DNA of 64,000 nt from Dichotomocladium elegans (lineage: Eukaryota > Mucoromycota > Mucoromycetes > Mucorales > Lichtheimiaceae), in contig JAIXMN010000014.1 of the NCBI GenBank assembly GCA_025716815.1, forward strand, positions 186,001 through 250,000. Direction: 5' to 3'. The first letter of the stretch is position 1. The number at the start of each line of letters is the position of its first letter. Below the pieces are notes generated by a model. The model was given only the letters and a program-made list of their open reading frames with translations, made no database searches and had not been told where the DNA came from. The position numbers and the translations under genes were made by a program. Positions 46,218 through 58,888 of the stretch are shown here, piece by piece.

Positions 46218-48162
46218 CTACTTTTGACTTGAGGAATGACTCATGCCTCCAACAGCTGCTGGGGGCTTCAGCCCGCTCGGTTTGGTGATAGGACGGCCGA
46301 TTCGGCTCTCCTCTTGCGAAAGGATCGACTTGGTCGCAGATGTCAAGCCAAACGCGCTGTTGGCTGCATTGCCACCACCCAACGTGGGTGTTGGGCTTCG
46401 AATACTACTCCTGCGCCGTGCCCCCAGTGGCGACTGTGGTCGATGTCTTGTAGGGTCGAGGGTTGGTGAACGTGCATGGATACGTGAAGGCGGAGACTCA
46501 GGGGATGCAGCTGCCTTGCGTGGTGCAGGGATGTGACTTGAACGTATGCCCCCGAGACGACTCCCTGGCCTGCTACCGCTGGCTCCTGCTGTTGTTAGTG
46601 TCTCTGCCGCTCCTTTCTTATCCGCTGTGGCCGCTCGCGAAGTGCTTGAATGGCCAGTTGATCTTGACGTGGTCGTTGTCAACGTCGTGGGCGGTGTGCG
46701 TGTAGTCGGCAGGGGAACGTGCGTCGCACGTTTTGCAAGCCTCGATTGCCCAGCCGTGATCGCATGGGACCCAATCCTTGGCGACGATCTCAGTGCCTCA
46801 TTCGATCCTTTGTTGCCTGCGGTGCGGCGCACGGTGTTTAGTGACCCATTAGGGGTCGGCAGTCCACTGGAGCCGGTGCCTGAACTTGGCCGACGACGCG
46901 GGATTCCGGATGTATTCGTTGATGCCTGGCTGCTAGCAGCTGAATAGTCACTTAATCGGCTAGGCGAGCGAGACGAATTGGACGTGGTCGACTCGGAGGG
47001 GTATATCATCGGCGTCATCCCATAATGGTGGACACCTGTAGTAATCGTCGATTGGGAAGTTAGGCTATTTTCGCTACTCATACTGCCAGACCGGCGGTCC
47101 CTCGCCCTGAGCGGGTATCGTGAAGGTATCGCTGCAGGTAATGCCGAAGGTATGCGCTTCTTGGCTGTTATTCCTGCTACTATGAACTCGTCTACGGTGT
47201 GCATAGCCAAAAAAAAAGTTGGCACTTTTTTTGTTATGCGTCTTTCTCATCAATTGCGCTGCATATACCTTCAGGAGTCCAATTTATCAATTCATCTTTC
47301 GCACTCTATTTTTTTCGGCAGGTATGTCAACGGGAAATATTGTGTGCTGGTCGTGATACCAGGAACCTACCAGATGTAAGAATTCGTTTTCGTCGAAGGA
47401 GTTATCGATCGACAAGTGCTCGTGGCTGTGGTCAATTGATAAAGGATTCTTCCAGGTCTCCTGGAGTAAAGATGGCCGAACGATACTCGCTGTCTAGATT
47501 TGCACAAAGGCAAAGGTCATGTTCAGCAAGAGATGCCATCATTGCTTTTCGGTTTGTATCCCATATGAGCTTCTTACATTATCCAATTTCCAAAAATCAT
47601 CTGCAGAGTCGTCCAAATCCAAATCTGCCAAATTCGGCAAGTCTGTTTCGTCGTCCACCTGTGCGGTAAAGTTGTTTTTGATCAATTCGTCTAGATTCAC
47701 GCTTTCGTTTGAGCTTATAGAATTGATGGATGCGGAACGGGCTCGTCGCAGGTGCAGGGTATCGTGGTCTCTGTATGACATGTTGAAAGGAAAAGATGTT
47801 AAGGTACCAAATAAACGATAACACCATGCTTCGGTTTTTTGCTGTTCGCCGAACTGGTTCCAACCCCACCCCACCCGGGGGAGAGCAACCGCTCACCTCA
47901 GGCCGTTGTCACGAGACATTATATCATGATCTTCCTTCCCATCCCGGCCCTTGCCATCTTGTCGATAGCCTGGGACATTCATCAGCCAGCCACGGACATT
48001 GAGCTGTTCTTCAGAGGAAACCACCGCAGGGCCGGTATGTGTCGGAGATCCGAGTATGTTCAAGGACGAGACATGCGGACCATCCGCACCTTTACCGATA
48101 GCCGATGGCGATTTCCGGATGCCGCTGGAAGACCCGTAAAAAAGAGGATTAGGCGATTGCAT
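46218..48162 (-). CDS. Ser/Pro/Arg-rich protein with SxIP motifs (possible microtubule-tip protein)
   Basis: Five exons (47897-48162, 47578-47770, 47371-47493, 47269-47305, 46218-47191) give 530 residues with phases closing; the 37-nt exon 4 supplies the required phase change. The N-terminal third holds a conserved-looking segment (ESVNLDELIKNNF, DLDLDDSADDFWKLDN). From about residue 210 on the protein is basic, Ser/Thr/Pro-rich and disordered, with TSGIPRRRP and RSSHIPAPRK. S-x-I-P in a basic, Ser/Pro-rich setting is the known ligand form for EB1-family proteins. No enzymatic domain is visible and I do not recognise an orthologue. An EB1-binding role is inference; the motif is short and could occur by chance. 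Confidence 0.65.
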
Positions 48163-49289
48163 AAGTGCGAAGAGTACGCGGTAAGCAATATAAAAATAGG
48201 TAAAATTTTATAAGAAAAAGAAAAGAGAAGAAAAAAGTATGTGCGAGCAGCTGAAAGGAGAGAGCGAGGCAACAGCTGAAAGAAAGCCCCAGTGTCTGCC
48301 CCAACTTGGGCTGCCTGTAAAGCATAAAAAAAGGAGCCATAGGCTAAAAGAAATAAAGTCCATCCATATGGTGCGTGCGTGGTTTCTTGTGCTACGACAA
48401 TGCAACGATCCGCTCTCTTCCATCCGACGACTCCTCTCCTAATTATTGACAAGACTTACTCACTTCCTGTCAGCGGCATATATGCAGGAGAAACTGGGCC
48501 TTCCCCATATTACTCACAGAATAATCCCCTTGAAGCCCACTTCTCTCCCCCCCTCTCAACCCCCCTCCCCCGGCACATACCCGTGGAACGGGACAAAAAT
48601 TACCGTAAATCCGGAACACCTTCTTCGTCATCGGTCGTACACACCGTCGGTCATTGCGTCATCTGTACACCATACGATCAAGCATTCACTTACTTCCCGG
48701 CATCGGTGAGCACAATCAATTGCCGAATGGCCAGAGAGTCTGATGCTGCATTGTCTTGTGTAGAGATTCAAAACTACACCTACCGGTTTTGAATGTGTAA
48801 CAAAAGATGACAAGTATACGTGTGTCAGAACTTGCGGATATTGATTCCCATCAGGAGACTAAATATTAAGCGAAAGATGTGTCTTACAGCTAAAACGATT
48901 CACGTACCGAGTAGGGCATCTTATGCAATCAGAAGATTCCCGTGGCTGATTGGTTGAAGTGAAAGAAACTGGAAACAATAGCTCCTCGGAGCAGAAAGAA
49001 ACGTCAACATTACATTCTATAAAATCCCACTTTAATAGCTCACGATATTAGGACCTTTGCTTTAGGTCCATTTTTTGCCCATAACATTCTTCATGAGCAT
49101 CATCATCTAGACAACTGAATTTTTCCATGATGCTTGTCACAAGACTTTCGAAGGGTAGGTCATCAAGGCCATCACGCTCTTGATACCGCTATATTTTGTT
49201 TTTCGCCTCGTAATAAATGCAGATTTATTGTCTGACAGGAAACATTTGCTGGCCACATTTCTATTCCTCGTCACTTCTTTCCATCGATA
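48163..49289. other. Divergent intergenic region
   Basis: About 1.1 kb between the SxIP gene (-) and the coiled-coil gene (+). Open frames (48379-48792 and others) lack motifs. AT-rich, with a C-rich patch at about 48548-48572. Confidence 0.45.
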
Positions 49290-52200
49290 ATGAATGACGA
49301 AAAGAACACCTCTATTCCAGAAAACCCCAAAAACTCACCACAGCCTAACGCCATTGGATTCAGCTATAAAGCAAATCCAGTGCGAAAGCTAACACCTCGT
49401 CGAACGACGGCTCCGGAGGTTGGAAAGAAAGAAAGAAAAACATCTTCAGCGATTAAGTTTGCTAATGGACTCAATAAGCCTTGGGTGATGCAGAAAAGAA
49501 AGCCGGAAGAACAATCGTCTCTGATGATTGAGTTCCAAAATCCTCTGGTTTTATGGAAAGCGGGGAGCAATGATGGCACCACCGTCTCTCCTGTGGAAGC
49601 TATTGCGGGCACGACTGGCCCAAACAGACTGCCGAAGACCAAAACTGAAAATGCTATCTCATCGCTCTCTCCCTTTTCCTTCTCGGCTCTCTCATCACCG
49701 AAAGCCAGGAGGGAGATAACACAAGGTGTGATAGGGCGATCAGGTATCAGTCGCACCATCAATTCTCCACGCGCGACTAGCCCGGTAGACAACTCTAATG
49801 TCGCTGTGAGCGGGCCCAGTCGTCTTTCACAGCTTCCCTTTCCTTTTCCTTCTGTTGCAAAAACAGTTCAGTCGACAGAGAAGAACGGTGAGGACGATGG
49901 CACATTTGTAAGGCCGATGGACAAACCAAAGAATGATGCTAGAGTGAATCCCTCTTCGATGAAGACGTCCTTTCCTCTCGTGACACCATCACCGGTCAGT
50001 TCCTCAGAAACAATTGCAGCGGCAGGCGAGCTACCGAAGCATTCTGGCAGTGGTGTCATAGCATTGACCAATAATACACCGGGAAAGCTCGAACAAGATC
50101 AGCCTTGCTCCAAACCATCAGTATCAACAAGGAAAGCTGCCACGCTCTTACGAGGATCCAATAGCAGGTCGGCGCCGTCCTCCCAAATCGTGTCCTCAAC
50201 GTCTTCACAAGAACCAGGTCAAAAGGAAACGGCGATACCCTCAGCTTTATTCCTCGGGTCATCACTGCGCTCGCCCAACGAACGGTCTCATAACTCCACC
50301 GGCCCGCTCCGAGAAGAAGACGTGGACACTTTCGCATGCCTTGTGAAATCCAGCTTGAGGACTAACAATTCAACATGTGCTGATTATATCCGGAAGATTG
50401 AATCGCTGAAGCTGACAAATCAGTTCCAGAAGCAGATCATTGCAAAGCATGAGCAACACGAAAAAGAACTTGAGGAAGTCGTAAAAACACTCTTTACCGG
50501 GCGCGACCATATTGAGCATAGGTATATCTATCTTTGAATTACGATATGTTGCGTATCTTCTAAATCTCCCACAAAAAGTTTGAGCAACTTGAGTTCTCAG
50601 TCTAACATGCTTCAGACAGTCCTGGGGAACCTCGAACGACTTGAAGGTGCCTGTCAGCGAGTACGGTTCGACAGCGAGGAAATTGTTACGCATATTGATA
50701 CGAGACTGGCGGAGCAGGTCGAACGGATCCAACAAAAATGGCGCCAAGGAATCACTGAGAGTGAGTAGGATCTTTGCACAATGGCGCCAATTGATCGCGT
50801 TGTGAAACATGAGTATATATAGCACTTACCTATTTACGCAAAGGAAGAGTTGCAATTCAGGAGGCCAGTAAAAAGCTCGATCCAGTATCAGGAGAAATAC
50901 AAAAACTTCGCGAGACGTATAGAAAAGTAAAAGGAGAGGTGCAGCAAGTGAAGGAAAACGTAAGCTCTGACAGGCGCAATCTCGGTAAGAGTGTGAAACG
51001 TTCCAAAGACATGGTCAACTTTTCTAAGACAAAGAAAAGAAAATGAAAGGAATAATGTTTCGCAGTTGAAAACTGCATTGGCTGAATCAACTACTAGCAT
51101 TGCCGATATACTCAAACGAATGAAAAAACTCGATGAGCAAGGCCATCATATATGTGGCGAATTGAAATATGCAAAAGACTTGAGCACTGGGCTCATGAAC
51201 CGGCTTGCCACAATCCAAGACGCGTAATGAGGACCAGCTGGACTCATGCAAATGTTATAAGCTAACTAGCAAATAGAATATCCGAACTCGAGGAAGCACT
51301 ACAAGATCACGTCCAGTCTATCGCAAAGAAGCAAAAAGATGACCAAGCTGCTCTAAAATCTGTAGAAAACGAGTATGTTTTTCATGACAGAAGAATAGGG
51401 TGGGGTGCTTCACTTTGTACGTTAGGTGCTGACCCTTCGGTTAGGCTTGCGCAGTCCACGACCAGTAATAACGCACTACAGGGGGAATTGGACACCTGCA
51501 AGGAAGCTTTAGCAGTAACTATCTCTATATTCGGTTATCACTCTGAAACCACCCCCTTCACACCTTCATTTCATAAAGTCCCTTAATAGGCGTCACGAAG
51601 AGGCTGTTACTTCGTAAGAAGATTCGAAATTCAAAATTGCAAAGAACTAACTCGAATTATAGCCATGATACAAATAGCAAACTATGGCAGTCAGAAAAGG
51701 CCGTACTGCAAAAGGATCTCGCATTCGAAAGAGAACAGTAAGGATCTCACCGCATATCTTTTTTTTTGGCGCCGAAAATAAGATCCCTTATAAAAGGAAG
51801 AAGCAATTGCAAAAACAAGTAGACGAGCTGAGTTCAAGAATCAAACAAATGGAGTGTCCTACGCCTTCAGGCAGAATATTGCGAAGCTCAGCTGCCAATG
51901 TGAGGTAATAGCAGATGCACAGATGATTTCGTATAGTACGTGAGAGCTTACAGTCGATGATGAATGGTCAAGAGCAAAAAGGGAGGGAGATGAAGCAAAC
52001 CTTGAACAATACGAGACACGTGCAACTAGACTCAAGCGGCGAAGGGTATGTATGTCATTTTGGGCAAACAAAAGTCAGTCCAACTCACAGAAAGAAATCA
52101 TGTTTATGGCTACTACCGTACATTAGCCTCTGCCAAAAAGAAAGAAGGACGCGGTAAGAATCAAATGCGAATCATGTCTAGCCTTACAGCGCTCACTGGG

Positions 52201-52377
52201 ACCGTCTTGTATACAGGAACACTCTGATATAGTGACCATCGACTCCGAGGGCGACATTGAGAAAGAGGTGCGTCGAGAAAATAAAAACTAAAGAAATGGA
52301 ATTATATTGACGTCCAAACGGTCGTCGCAAAGATGCAGGCTCTCATCGCTTCATCGGATCCATATAAGGTACAGTGA
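49290..52377 (+). CDS. Large Ser-rich coiled-coil protein with SIM-like C terminus
   Basis: Exon 1 (49290-50521) encodes a basic, Ser/Pro-rich disordered region of about 400 residues ending in a helix (IRKIESLKLTNQFQKQII). Further exons at 50579-50760, 50844-50959, 51066-51223, 51277-51372 and 51445-51514 join in phase and are almost all coiled coil. Later pieces continue it: 51666-51750 (KLWQSEKAVLQKDL), about 51800-51902 (QLQKQVDELSSRIKQM), about 51955-52046 (REGDEANLEQYE), and a last exon ending at 52377 (MQALIASSDPYKVQ). One junction (about 51515-51665) is unresolved. Near the end, SDIVTIDSEGDIEKE fits a SUMO-interacting motif: hydrophobic core then acidic residues. Architecture resembles chromosome-axis, spindle-pole or kinetochore proteins, but no family is recognised. 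Confidence 0.65.
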
Positions 52378-52657
52378 GCAACTAGCAGAGATGGAACCAA
52401 GGTGTAGCAGTATTCATATAAAAATGCACATGTACTAACTGATTTTAAGGAAAACAACTAGTGTAGAAGTCATGATAGCCAAGATGTATAATATCAGGCT
52501 AATGTACTGTGTGTGCCGTTCCTAGCACTTCAACTATTTATGTGGTGTCAACTTTTTCCGGCATGTTTTGCATTGAATTAATTCGACCCCGCCAGCGTAC
52601 TGGCCACTCGCGTGTTCATTTTTTTCAGATATTAATATATTCAATACTCTGTACGCA
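52378..52657. other. Intergenic between the coiled-coil gene and SEC15
   Basis: About 280 bp with the 3' flank of the upstream gene and the promoter of SEC15. No further element recognised. Confidence 0.5.
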
Positions 52658-55600
52658 ATGTCAGCTGTCGCCAGTGCTGATCCCGAGGTGAACAAACTGG
52701 CTGATGACATGGCTAATCTGGGAACGGCCAGTGAGACCCATGTCACTGCCAGTGGTCTTGAACTCACCTTTTCAGCCGCGTTGGATGATGCAGAGAATCT
52801 CGACCAGCTGGGTCCGGTCATCAAACAGATTACAGAGACAGGCCGGCAGGAAGCGTTTGTCGACCAACTCGATGCCCTCATTAGGAAAAAGGACGGGGAG
52901 ATTGAGCGCATGTGCAATGCCCATTACCAAGTGCGTTATATTGCAACACCACTACCGCATCCTGTGCAAGCGCTAATCCAGGAAGTCCTCTGACCCTGCA
53001 TTTAGGAATTCGTCCAGGCTGTTGATCAGCTTCTAAAAGTGCGGCAAGGGACAGCGGAACTTCGTCAAAAGATATCCGATGTCAATATCACACTGCAAAC
53101 GAGAGGCAGCAAGTTGGCCGAGAAGGTATTATGAATGAAGTTTTGAGGACGAGGATGTACGTCGCTAAAATATGCCCTTTTATAACCTCTGTCTCTTTTA
53201 GCGCCGCGAGCTCATTGAGGCCCGTCGAGTTCAGAAGAATGTGGAGGATGCTATTCAGGCGCTGCAGAAGAGCCTCGTCGTGCTGGAATTAATGAATCGA
53301 ACCAATCACCAGCTTGAGGCGAAGAAGTACTACTCAGCGCTGAAGGTTAAAAAAGGAGTCCCTCCCATTTGACTCTGAAGATGCCACCCAAAACCAGCCG
53401 ATTGAAAAAGTTGTTTTTGTTACTAGACATTGGATATAGTGGAGAATGACCACTTGCCGGAAATGCCACAATATGGCTTTGTGAAAAGACTAAGCCAAAG
53501 CGTACCAGTCATACAAAAGTCAATCAAGGACAGTGTCATGGTCCAGCTGCGAGAATGGCTTGCTAGGTAGTATCTCCCACAGCAAAGAATAGGTCGAATT
53601 TTTTTTTAACGAATGAGGGACTCTTCAGTGTACGTTCGGTATCCCGTGAAATCGGATCGCTTGCGATGCAGCGAATGCAGGAGCGACAAGACCGATGGCG
53701 AGCAAAGACAGGCGATAACCCTAAACTTAGATACCTCCAGCATCACAACGTTAACTCGGCGATAGAAATGGTTGTCAATGAAGGCCTTGAATGTAAGTAT
53801 CAACGTTTCACTGTGCTTAGAGGTGATATGCTGATATCCAGTAGCGAGCATCATTGATGAGGTTGCAATTGATTTCGAGCCACTGTACCGGTGCATTCAT
53901 GTGTATGACACACTAGGAAAGCGACACGAGTTTAAGGCGTCCTACGAAGAAGATCGTCGGGTAGGATACCTCTATCTTTCTGAAAGCGTAATGGAGAATA
54001 ATAGTCGTTTTATTATATAGGCTCAAGCCAACCTTGCTCTATCCGCGCCTATCAACCTGAGAGACGGCAACATGACGCCGTTTGATAATCTTCTGCAAGA
54101 CATCGTCGGCTTCTTCATCATTGAGCACATCATTTTGCATAGCACCCAGGATTTTAGAAGCCAATCAGAGGTCTGTCTGTGGCTTCTGTACAAAATCTGA
54201 CTGGGTACTAATAGTTATTCTTCAGGTGGATGCTCTATGGGAGATGGTGACAAGCCGGATCATCTTGGTAGTTTCTGATAGTTTAAAGGGTTGTCGCGAC
54301 CCGGAGCTTTTCCTGCGGATCAAACTCTCGTTGCTCATCTTCATCCAGACATTGGAGGTAAATCCGGACTTATATTACTAGTGCCCGCGGTTCTCTTGTG
54401 CTAATTCATATGTAGAGCTTTGATTACTCCGTCAAACCTCTACAAGAAACACTGCTCATGCTCTTCCAACGGTACTCGGAACTTTTAATCAGCCAATATA
54501 GTGAAGTCTTTGAGAAGGTATCTTTGCTGCTCTCTTGACAGTTCCAGCTCGGGAAATGCTGATGAAAATACGTAGATTGTCCAAGAAGACGAATGTATGC
54601 CAATGACTGTTGAGAACGGTGAAGAGCTGAAAGAAGTCATGCAATATACCCGCTTCCGTCCTGATCGCGAATTCTTAAAGCGCCACGGGTAAAAGAAATT
54701 CAATGGTTAATGCACAATATTCGGGGAGCTGATTGGAGCATGCTATCTAGTTTTCCGCTGCGTTTGCCCTTTTCAAAAGTATTTCCAACCTGCTGTCGCG
54801 ACGTCAGTGCGTTTGTACATCAATTCTATCAATTCGCAGAAGGCTTTTCACAGACCCATGGTGAAATGGATGATATTCTGAAGAAAGTACGTAGCGATTA
54901 GCGAAAGAAAAAAACGAATTCCTGGTCAGATATAAAAACTCATCCGCTTATTATGCTCTTAGGCAGTGGATAGTTTGCTCATCCAAAAAGTTAATGCGAT
55001 TTTGCTGAATAAGCTCGAGTCGAATAATCTGTCGCAGATTGTTCAGATTATCATCAATATTGAATACTTTGAGTCAACATGCCCAGACTTTGAGATGCTA
55101 TTGATGGAGACGCGATCCTTCCACCGGTCCGGACGCATTCATCTCAAGGCTACCTCGACATTCAAAGAAACTCGACGAAAAGCAGAGAAGCGTATCTTTG
55201 AGTTGGTCAACCATAAACTAGATGAATTCCTGGAGCTGTCTGACATAGACTGGTACGTATATGTGCGCAAGTACTAAGCCAATCCTCCATGGTTTAATTG
55301 TTATATGTCCTCGTAGGGAATCAAGAGAACTACAGCACCAGCCAAGTTCGCATTTACAGGATCTTGTAACCTTCCTGACAAATGTGACTAACGCAGCACT
55401 CCTCAATCTGCCCGAGTCGATCAAGAGCCTTTTGTACTACGATGCGCTGGAACATCTCAGTCATTCCTTGAAAAATATGCTTCTCGACCCGGATCATCGT
55501 GTGATAACAGAGGTGTCTTTACGTAATTTTGATACTGATGCCCAGTTTATTGAGGACTTTGTACATCACCTGGGGGATCCGACAGTTCTCGAGACTTTTA

Positions 55601-56004
55601 TGGAACTGAGACAGGTTAGCTTAATGATAGAGACAGTCCTGTCCAAATGAATTCGAGCGCTGACAATTTGTTCTCTTCCAGTTGTTGAATCTTGCACTGA
55701 GTGATAATCCGGATGAGTTTCTGAACCCGCAAGCGAAGCAGCGGAAGTACGGCCGTGTGAATGGGCGAGACGTCATTATCTTGTTCGAAAAGTAAGACAA
55801 TCGCTAGGTTTGATAACTAGCCTTCGTATTTTTCACATCTTGGAACTGTTAGGTTATTACGCGATTCCGTCACCATGGTCATCAATAATCCTAAACTCAA
55901 AAGTCGACGCAGAGCGATGGAAAATGTTGCAAGGTATGGATGACTAAAAAGTCGCCCGAACATAGATGTATACAAGTGGTTTGCTCATGCACAGACAACT
56001 CTAG
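52658..56004 (+). CDS. SEC15: Exocyst complex subunit Sec15 (EXOC6-like)
   Basis: Sixteen exons: 52658-52930, 53006-53125, 53202-53345, 53427-53566, 53629-53792, 53842-53960, 54021-54170, 54226-54357, 54416-54517, 54576-54688, 54751-54886, 54963-55252, 55317-55614, 55682-55791, 55853-55933, 55995-56004; 793 residues, close to human EXOC6 (about 800), with all phases closing. Sec15 tethers secretory vesicles at the plasma membrane and binds Rab GTPase Sec4/Rab11. Evidence: an N-terminal coiled coil (QLLKVRQGTAELRQ...RRVQKNVEDAIQALQ), the family block LEAKKYYSALKTLDIVEN, SVRSVSREIGSLAMQRMQ, FEPLYRCIHVYDTLGKR, and the C-terminal Sec15 domain (DALEHLSHSLKNMLLD...FNLD-like NFDTDAQF). The last coding exon is only 10 nt (RQL-stop). 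It ends 66 bp from the convergent TPR gene. Donor GTCTGT after exon 7 is atypical. Confidence 0.93.
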
Positions 56005-56070
56005 GGTGCTTCGGTCTGTCCATATTTAGCGACAGTTTTTGGGCCGTAGTAAACTCTATTATTAATTTTT

Positions 56071-56798
56071 TTACATCTTTTTTGCAAGCTTTTCAAGAGC
56101 CTGTTCGGCTTTATCAATGCCGAGCACATTGGCGCGCTCAAAGCGTGTTTTGGCGGCATCGAGATCTCCAGTGGCCTCATAAACGCAGCCGAGGTTGTAC
56201 TGGATCTCGCCATCTAGTGGGTTGAAGTTAGAGGCCTGTTCGAGATGTTTGACAGCCTCGGGGACGTTCTTGAGCATCAGATATGCGGAGGCGATGTTCG
56301 TGTGGGCGTCGGCCTGGTTGGGTTCGAATTCTAGAGAGCGCTCAAAGGATTCTATGGCGTCCTTGTGTTTTCCCATCTGAAAATAGCAGACGCCAATGTT
56401 GAAATAACCAGCGGCTAAAGCAAAACAAACAGGAAGACGCACGATCAGCCTACAGGTGCTTAGGGGGGAGGAGGAGGTATACATCCACCTACCGCTGGGT
56501 GTGATTTGGACGCTTTTATGATAGCTATGCATGGCCATATCGAGCGAACCTTCGTTGAGGTAGTCCGTGCCCTTCTTGATCATTTCCTGCGCATCCGCAA
56601 TACGATCGCTTCGGGCGGGGCTGGTAGAAAATGCTAAAATTTATTAGCCCATACCGAATGCAAATTGCAGTAGAATTCGGTATAGAATTTACTTCGGGTG
56701 ACTCCATGGCTCATAAAAGCTCGTGATGGACGGGCCGCGGCGAGGACAATGGGGCGTGTGCGATAGCTGCTGATGCGCGCAATGGCTCTGAACCACAT
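56071..56798 (-). CDS. Mitochondrial TPR-repeat protein
   Basis: Three exons (56693-56798, 56493-56633, 56071-56414) give 196 residues. The start (MWFRAIARISSYRTRPIV..AAARPSRAF) is Arg/Ser-rich, lacks acids and looks like a mitochondrial presequence. About three and a half TPR repeats follow: IKKGTDYLNEGSLDMAMHSYHKSVQITP, AAGYFNIGVCYFQMGKHKDAIESFERSLEFEP, ADAHTNIASAYLMLKNVPEAVKHLEQASNFNP and GEIQYNLGCVYEATGDLDAAKTRFERANVL. Such small proteins are scaffolds or co-chaperones; the specific role is unknown. The gene converges with SEC15. Confidence 0.88.
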
Positions 56799-58888
56799 TA
56801 TTATTATTTTTTTGTTTAGGGCTGAGCTAAGCGCTATCCTCCTCGCTGGGCAAAAACCCTCTTTTTGCGTGGGGCGGGATTTCAAAAAACTATGGCGCAC
56901 TTACCCAACCCACCTCCTCAGCAGCTGCCTCTACGTATATGAGGCCGAATACTTACTCTTCAATATTTAAAAGACTTATGAACAATGAAAAAATAACTGG
57001 TTTGTTGTAGTCCACCTATTGCCCATGATGCTACGGGTTCCACAGACAAGCAATGAACACAAGTTCCCGACTTATCCATACCTCCCGCAAGTATGTACAT
57101 CTCGAAGGTTTTCTGGTCTGAGCGTCCGATCCGACACTGTGAAGCTCCCGGCGACAAGGAGGTGATCACACTCGATGGCTATCACTTGTAATCTACCACC
57201 GTTTACTATGTACCCCGTCCCAAAGACTTGATTTAGTCTCATATGCCTCGGCAATTACAGATGTACACTCCAATGACTGGCGGTATATAGATATATAGAT
57301 CTATATATTCTCCTCTTCATTCAAGTGGAAGATTGTTCGTTTGCCACTTTAGGACCATTACACCTGCTGGGATTAGCTTGTGATATGTCTGATTCTCATG
57401 TCGATAACATGTATATTGGCATGAAATCTCCTTCTATGGGCAATGCCCGAACGTACGTAAATGAACAAGCTCGGCAAAGCAAACAACACCAGAACCGGTG
57501 AACAAAGTGCAGTAATCATAGCAAGAAGAGGAGCTCATCATGTCCTGCGAGCGTTCTGGTGAATTCCAAAAGGAAAAGGCCACGCATGATCCTAATTCTT
57601 CGCGTCCCGACTGATAGCCTCTCTGCAAGCAGTCCATCCTGGAAGGGCGCCACAACAAAGGCATTGAAGTACATTGAAGACAGTTCAGCGTACCTTCGCC
57701 GGCAAAGATGCAACTATAGCCAAACAACTGACGGCCACCAGGAGTTGTTGGAGTACGTAGCCGCATTCCGAAACGAGAAGACAGGCGGAATGGCCTGGAA
57801 GGAATGCTACGGCCCAGCCGCCAAGGGCATAGTCATGACGATGATAAGGTACAAGCATGCTTGAGAGCCTTAGGACACCGTGCGAGAAATATAAAAAGAA
57901 GACATCAAATCCTAGTTGGCAGTAAGTCCATCCAGGGTGCTAGCATAAAGTGTGATCACAGAATACTAACTCTACTTTACGCGAGTCTAGTTTCCACTAT
58001 ACCATAACACCCAACCTGGTCGATCTTTGTTCTCTGTTCCTTTCTGCACTTTCTTCTTCCTGCCTAACCCACCCACTCCCCAACAGATGATATTGTGAGG
58101 AATGCGATTTGGGGGGGAGGTGTCCATGAGGATGATCGCCAAAGTTAGTCGAAGAGTACCGGGATTTCCTGGTTGATTTAATTGATGAAGAAACCCTTCC
58201 TTATGCTGGAGGATGATCATATCCAATTAGACTGAGTTTGCGCACCGTACCACCCATAAAACTGCCTTGTATAGCTTTATAAATTCGAAAGAAATATCCT
58301 GACTGAGTCGAAGCGCAATAATACGTATAGGGGACAGCTTGGCCTCAGAGCGATGCACTGTGTGTATTTGTAGAACAAATGCCAATTCATTCCCAGACGT
58401 ATGCGCAAAAAAAAAAAGTGCCACGGTATTCATAATATTCAGCTGATACTCTTGTGAACCGTTATCCACCCAGCTCAAGAAGGGGGGCCCTGCGCGCTAA
58501 CGTAGAGGGTGACACAAGATGAATATGCACACATGCATTATGGACAAGAAGCAGCCATTACTGCATGCAAAAAGAGCGTAATCTCTTTAAACAAGCAAAA
58601 TATTCCTAGAGACATAAAGTGTAACGAACGGTCATGCAGAGACAGGCGAGCAAAAAGGAGCAACAGAATGTTGTGTCATTTTTCTTTCACGTGTCGAATC
58701 CCATTCATCCCATTCAGGGCCACCTAGCAACTCAGATTACAACACCAATAAAAACCCATGACTTTTTTTATTTTATTCCATCCTTTCTCCCCTCCCCCTT
58801 TTCCCCCCCTTCACCTTCCGTTCCTATTAACGCAAGGCATACGCCTCGACAAACGCACCGATATTATACACCGACGTATGCCTCGACT
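56799..58888. other. Long intergenic region, about 2.1 kb
   Basis: Between the TPR gene (-) and lipin (+). A plus-strand frame at 57559-57864 and its minus-strand shadow (57434-57766) stay open for about 100 codons, but neither shows a domain. Pyrimidine-rich lipin leader at about 58770-58830. Nothing else recognised. Confidence 0.45.

Noticed and set aside
46463..46947. Long plus-strand open frames (46463-46705, 46546-46947)
   Set aside because: They are antisense to the low-complexity last exon of the SxIP protein, which splices into a coherent gene; the frames are shadows.
53006..54700. First impression of a COG4/Golgi tether for the gene at 52658-56004
   Set aside because: The blocks LEAKKYYSALKTL, SVRSVSREIG and YRCIHVYDTLG follow the order and spacing of Sec15/EXOC6, and the total length (793) fits Sec15.
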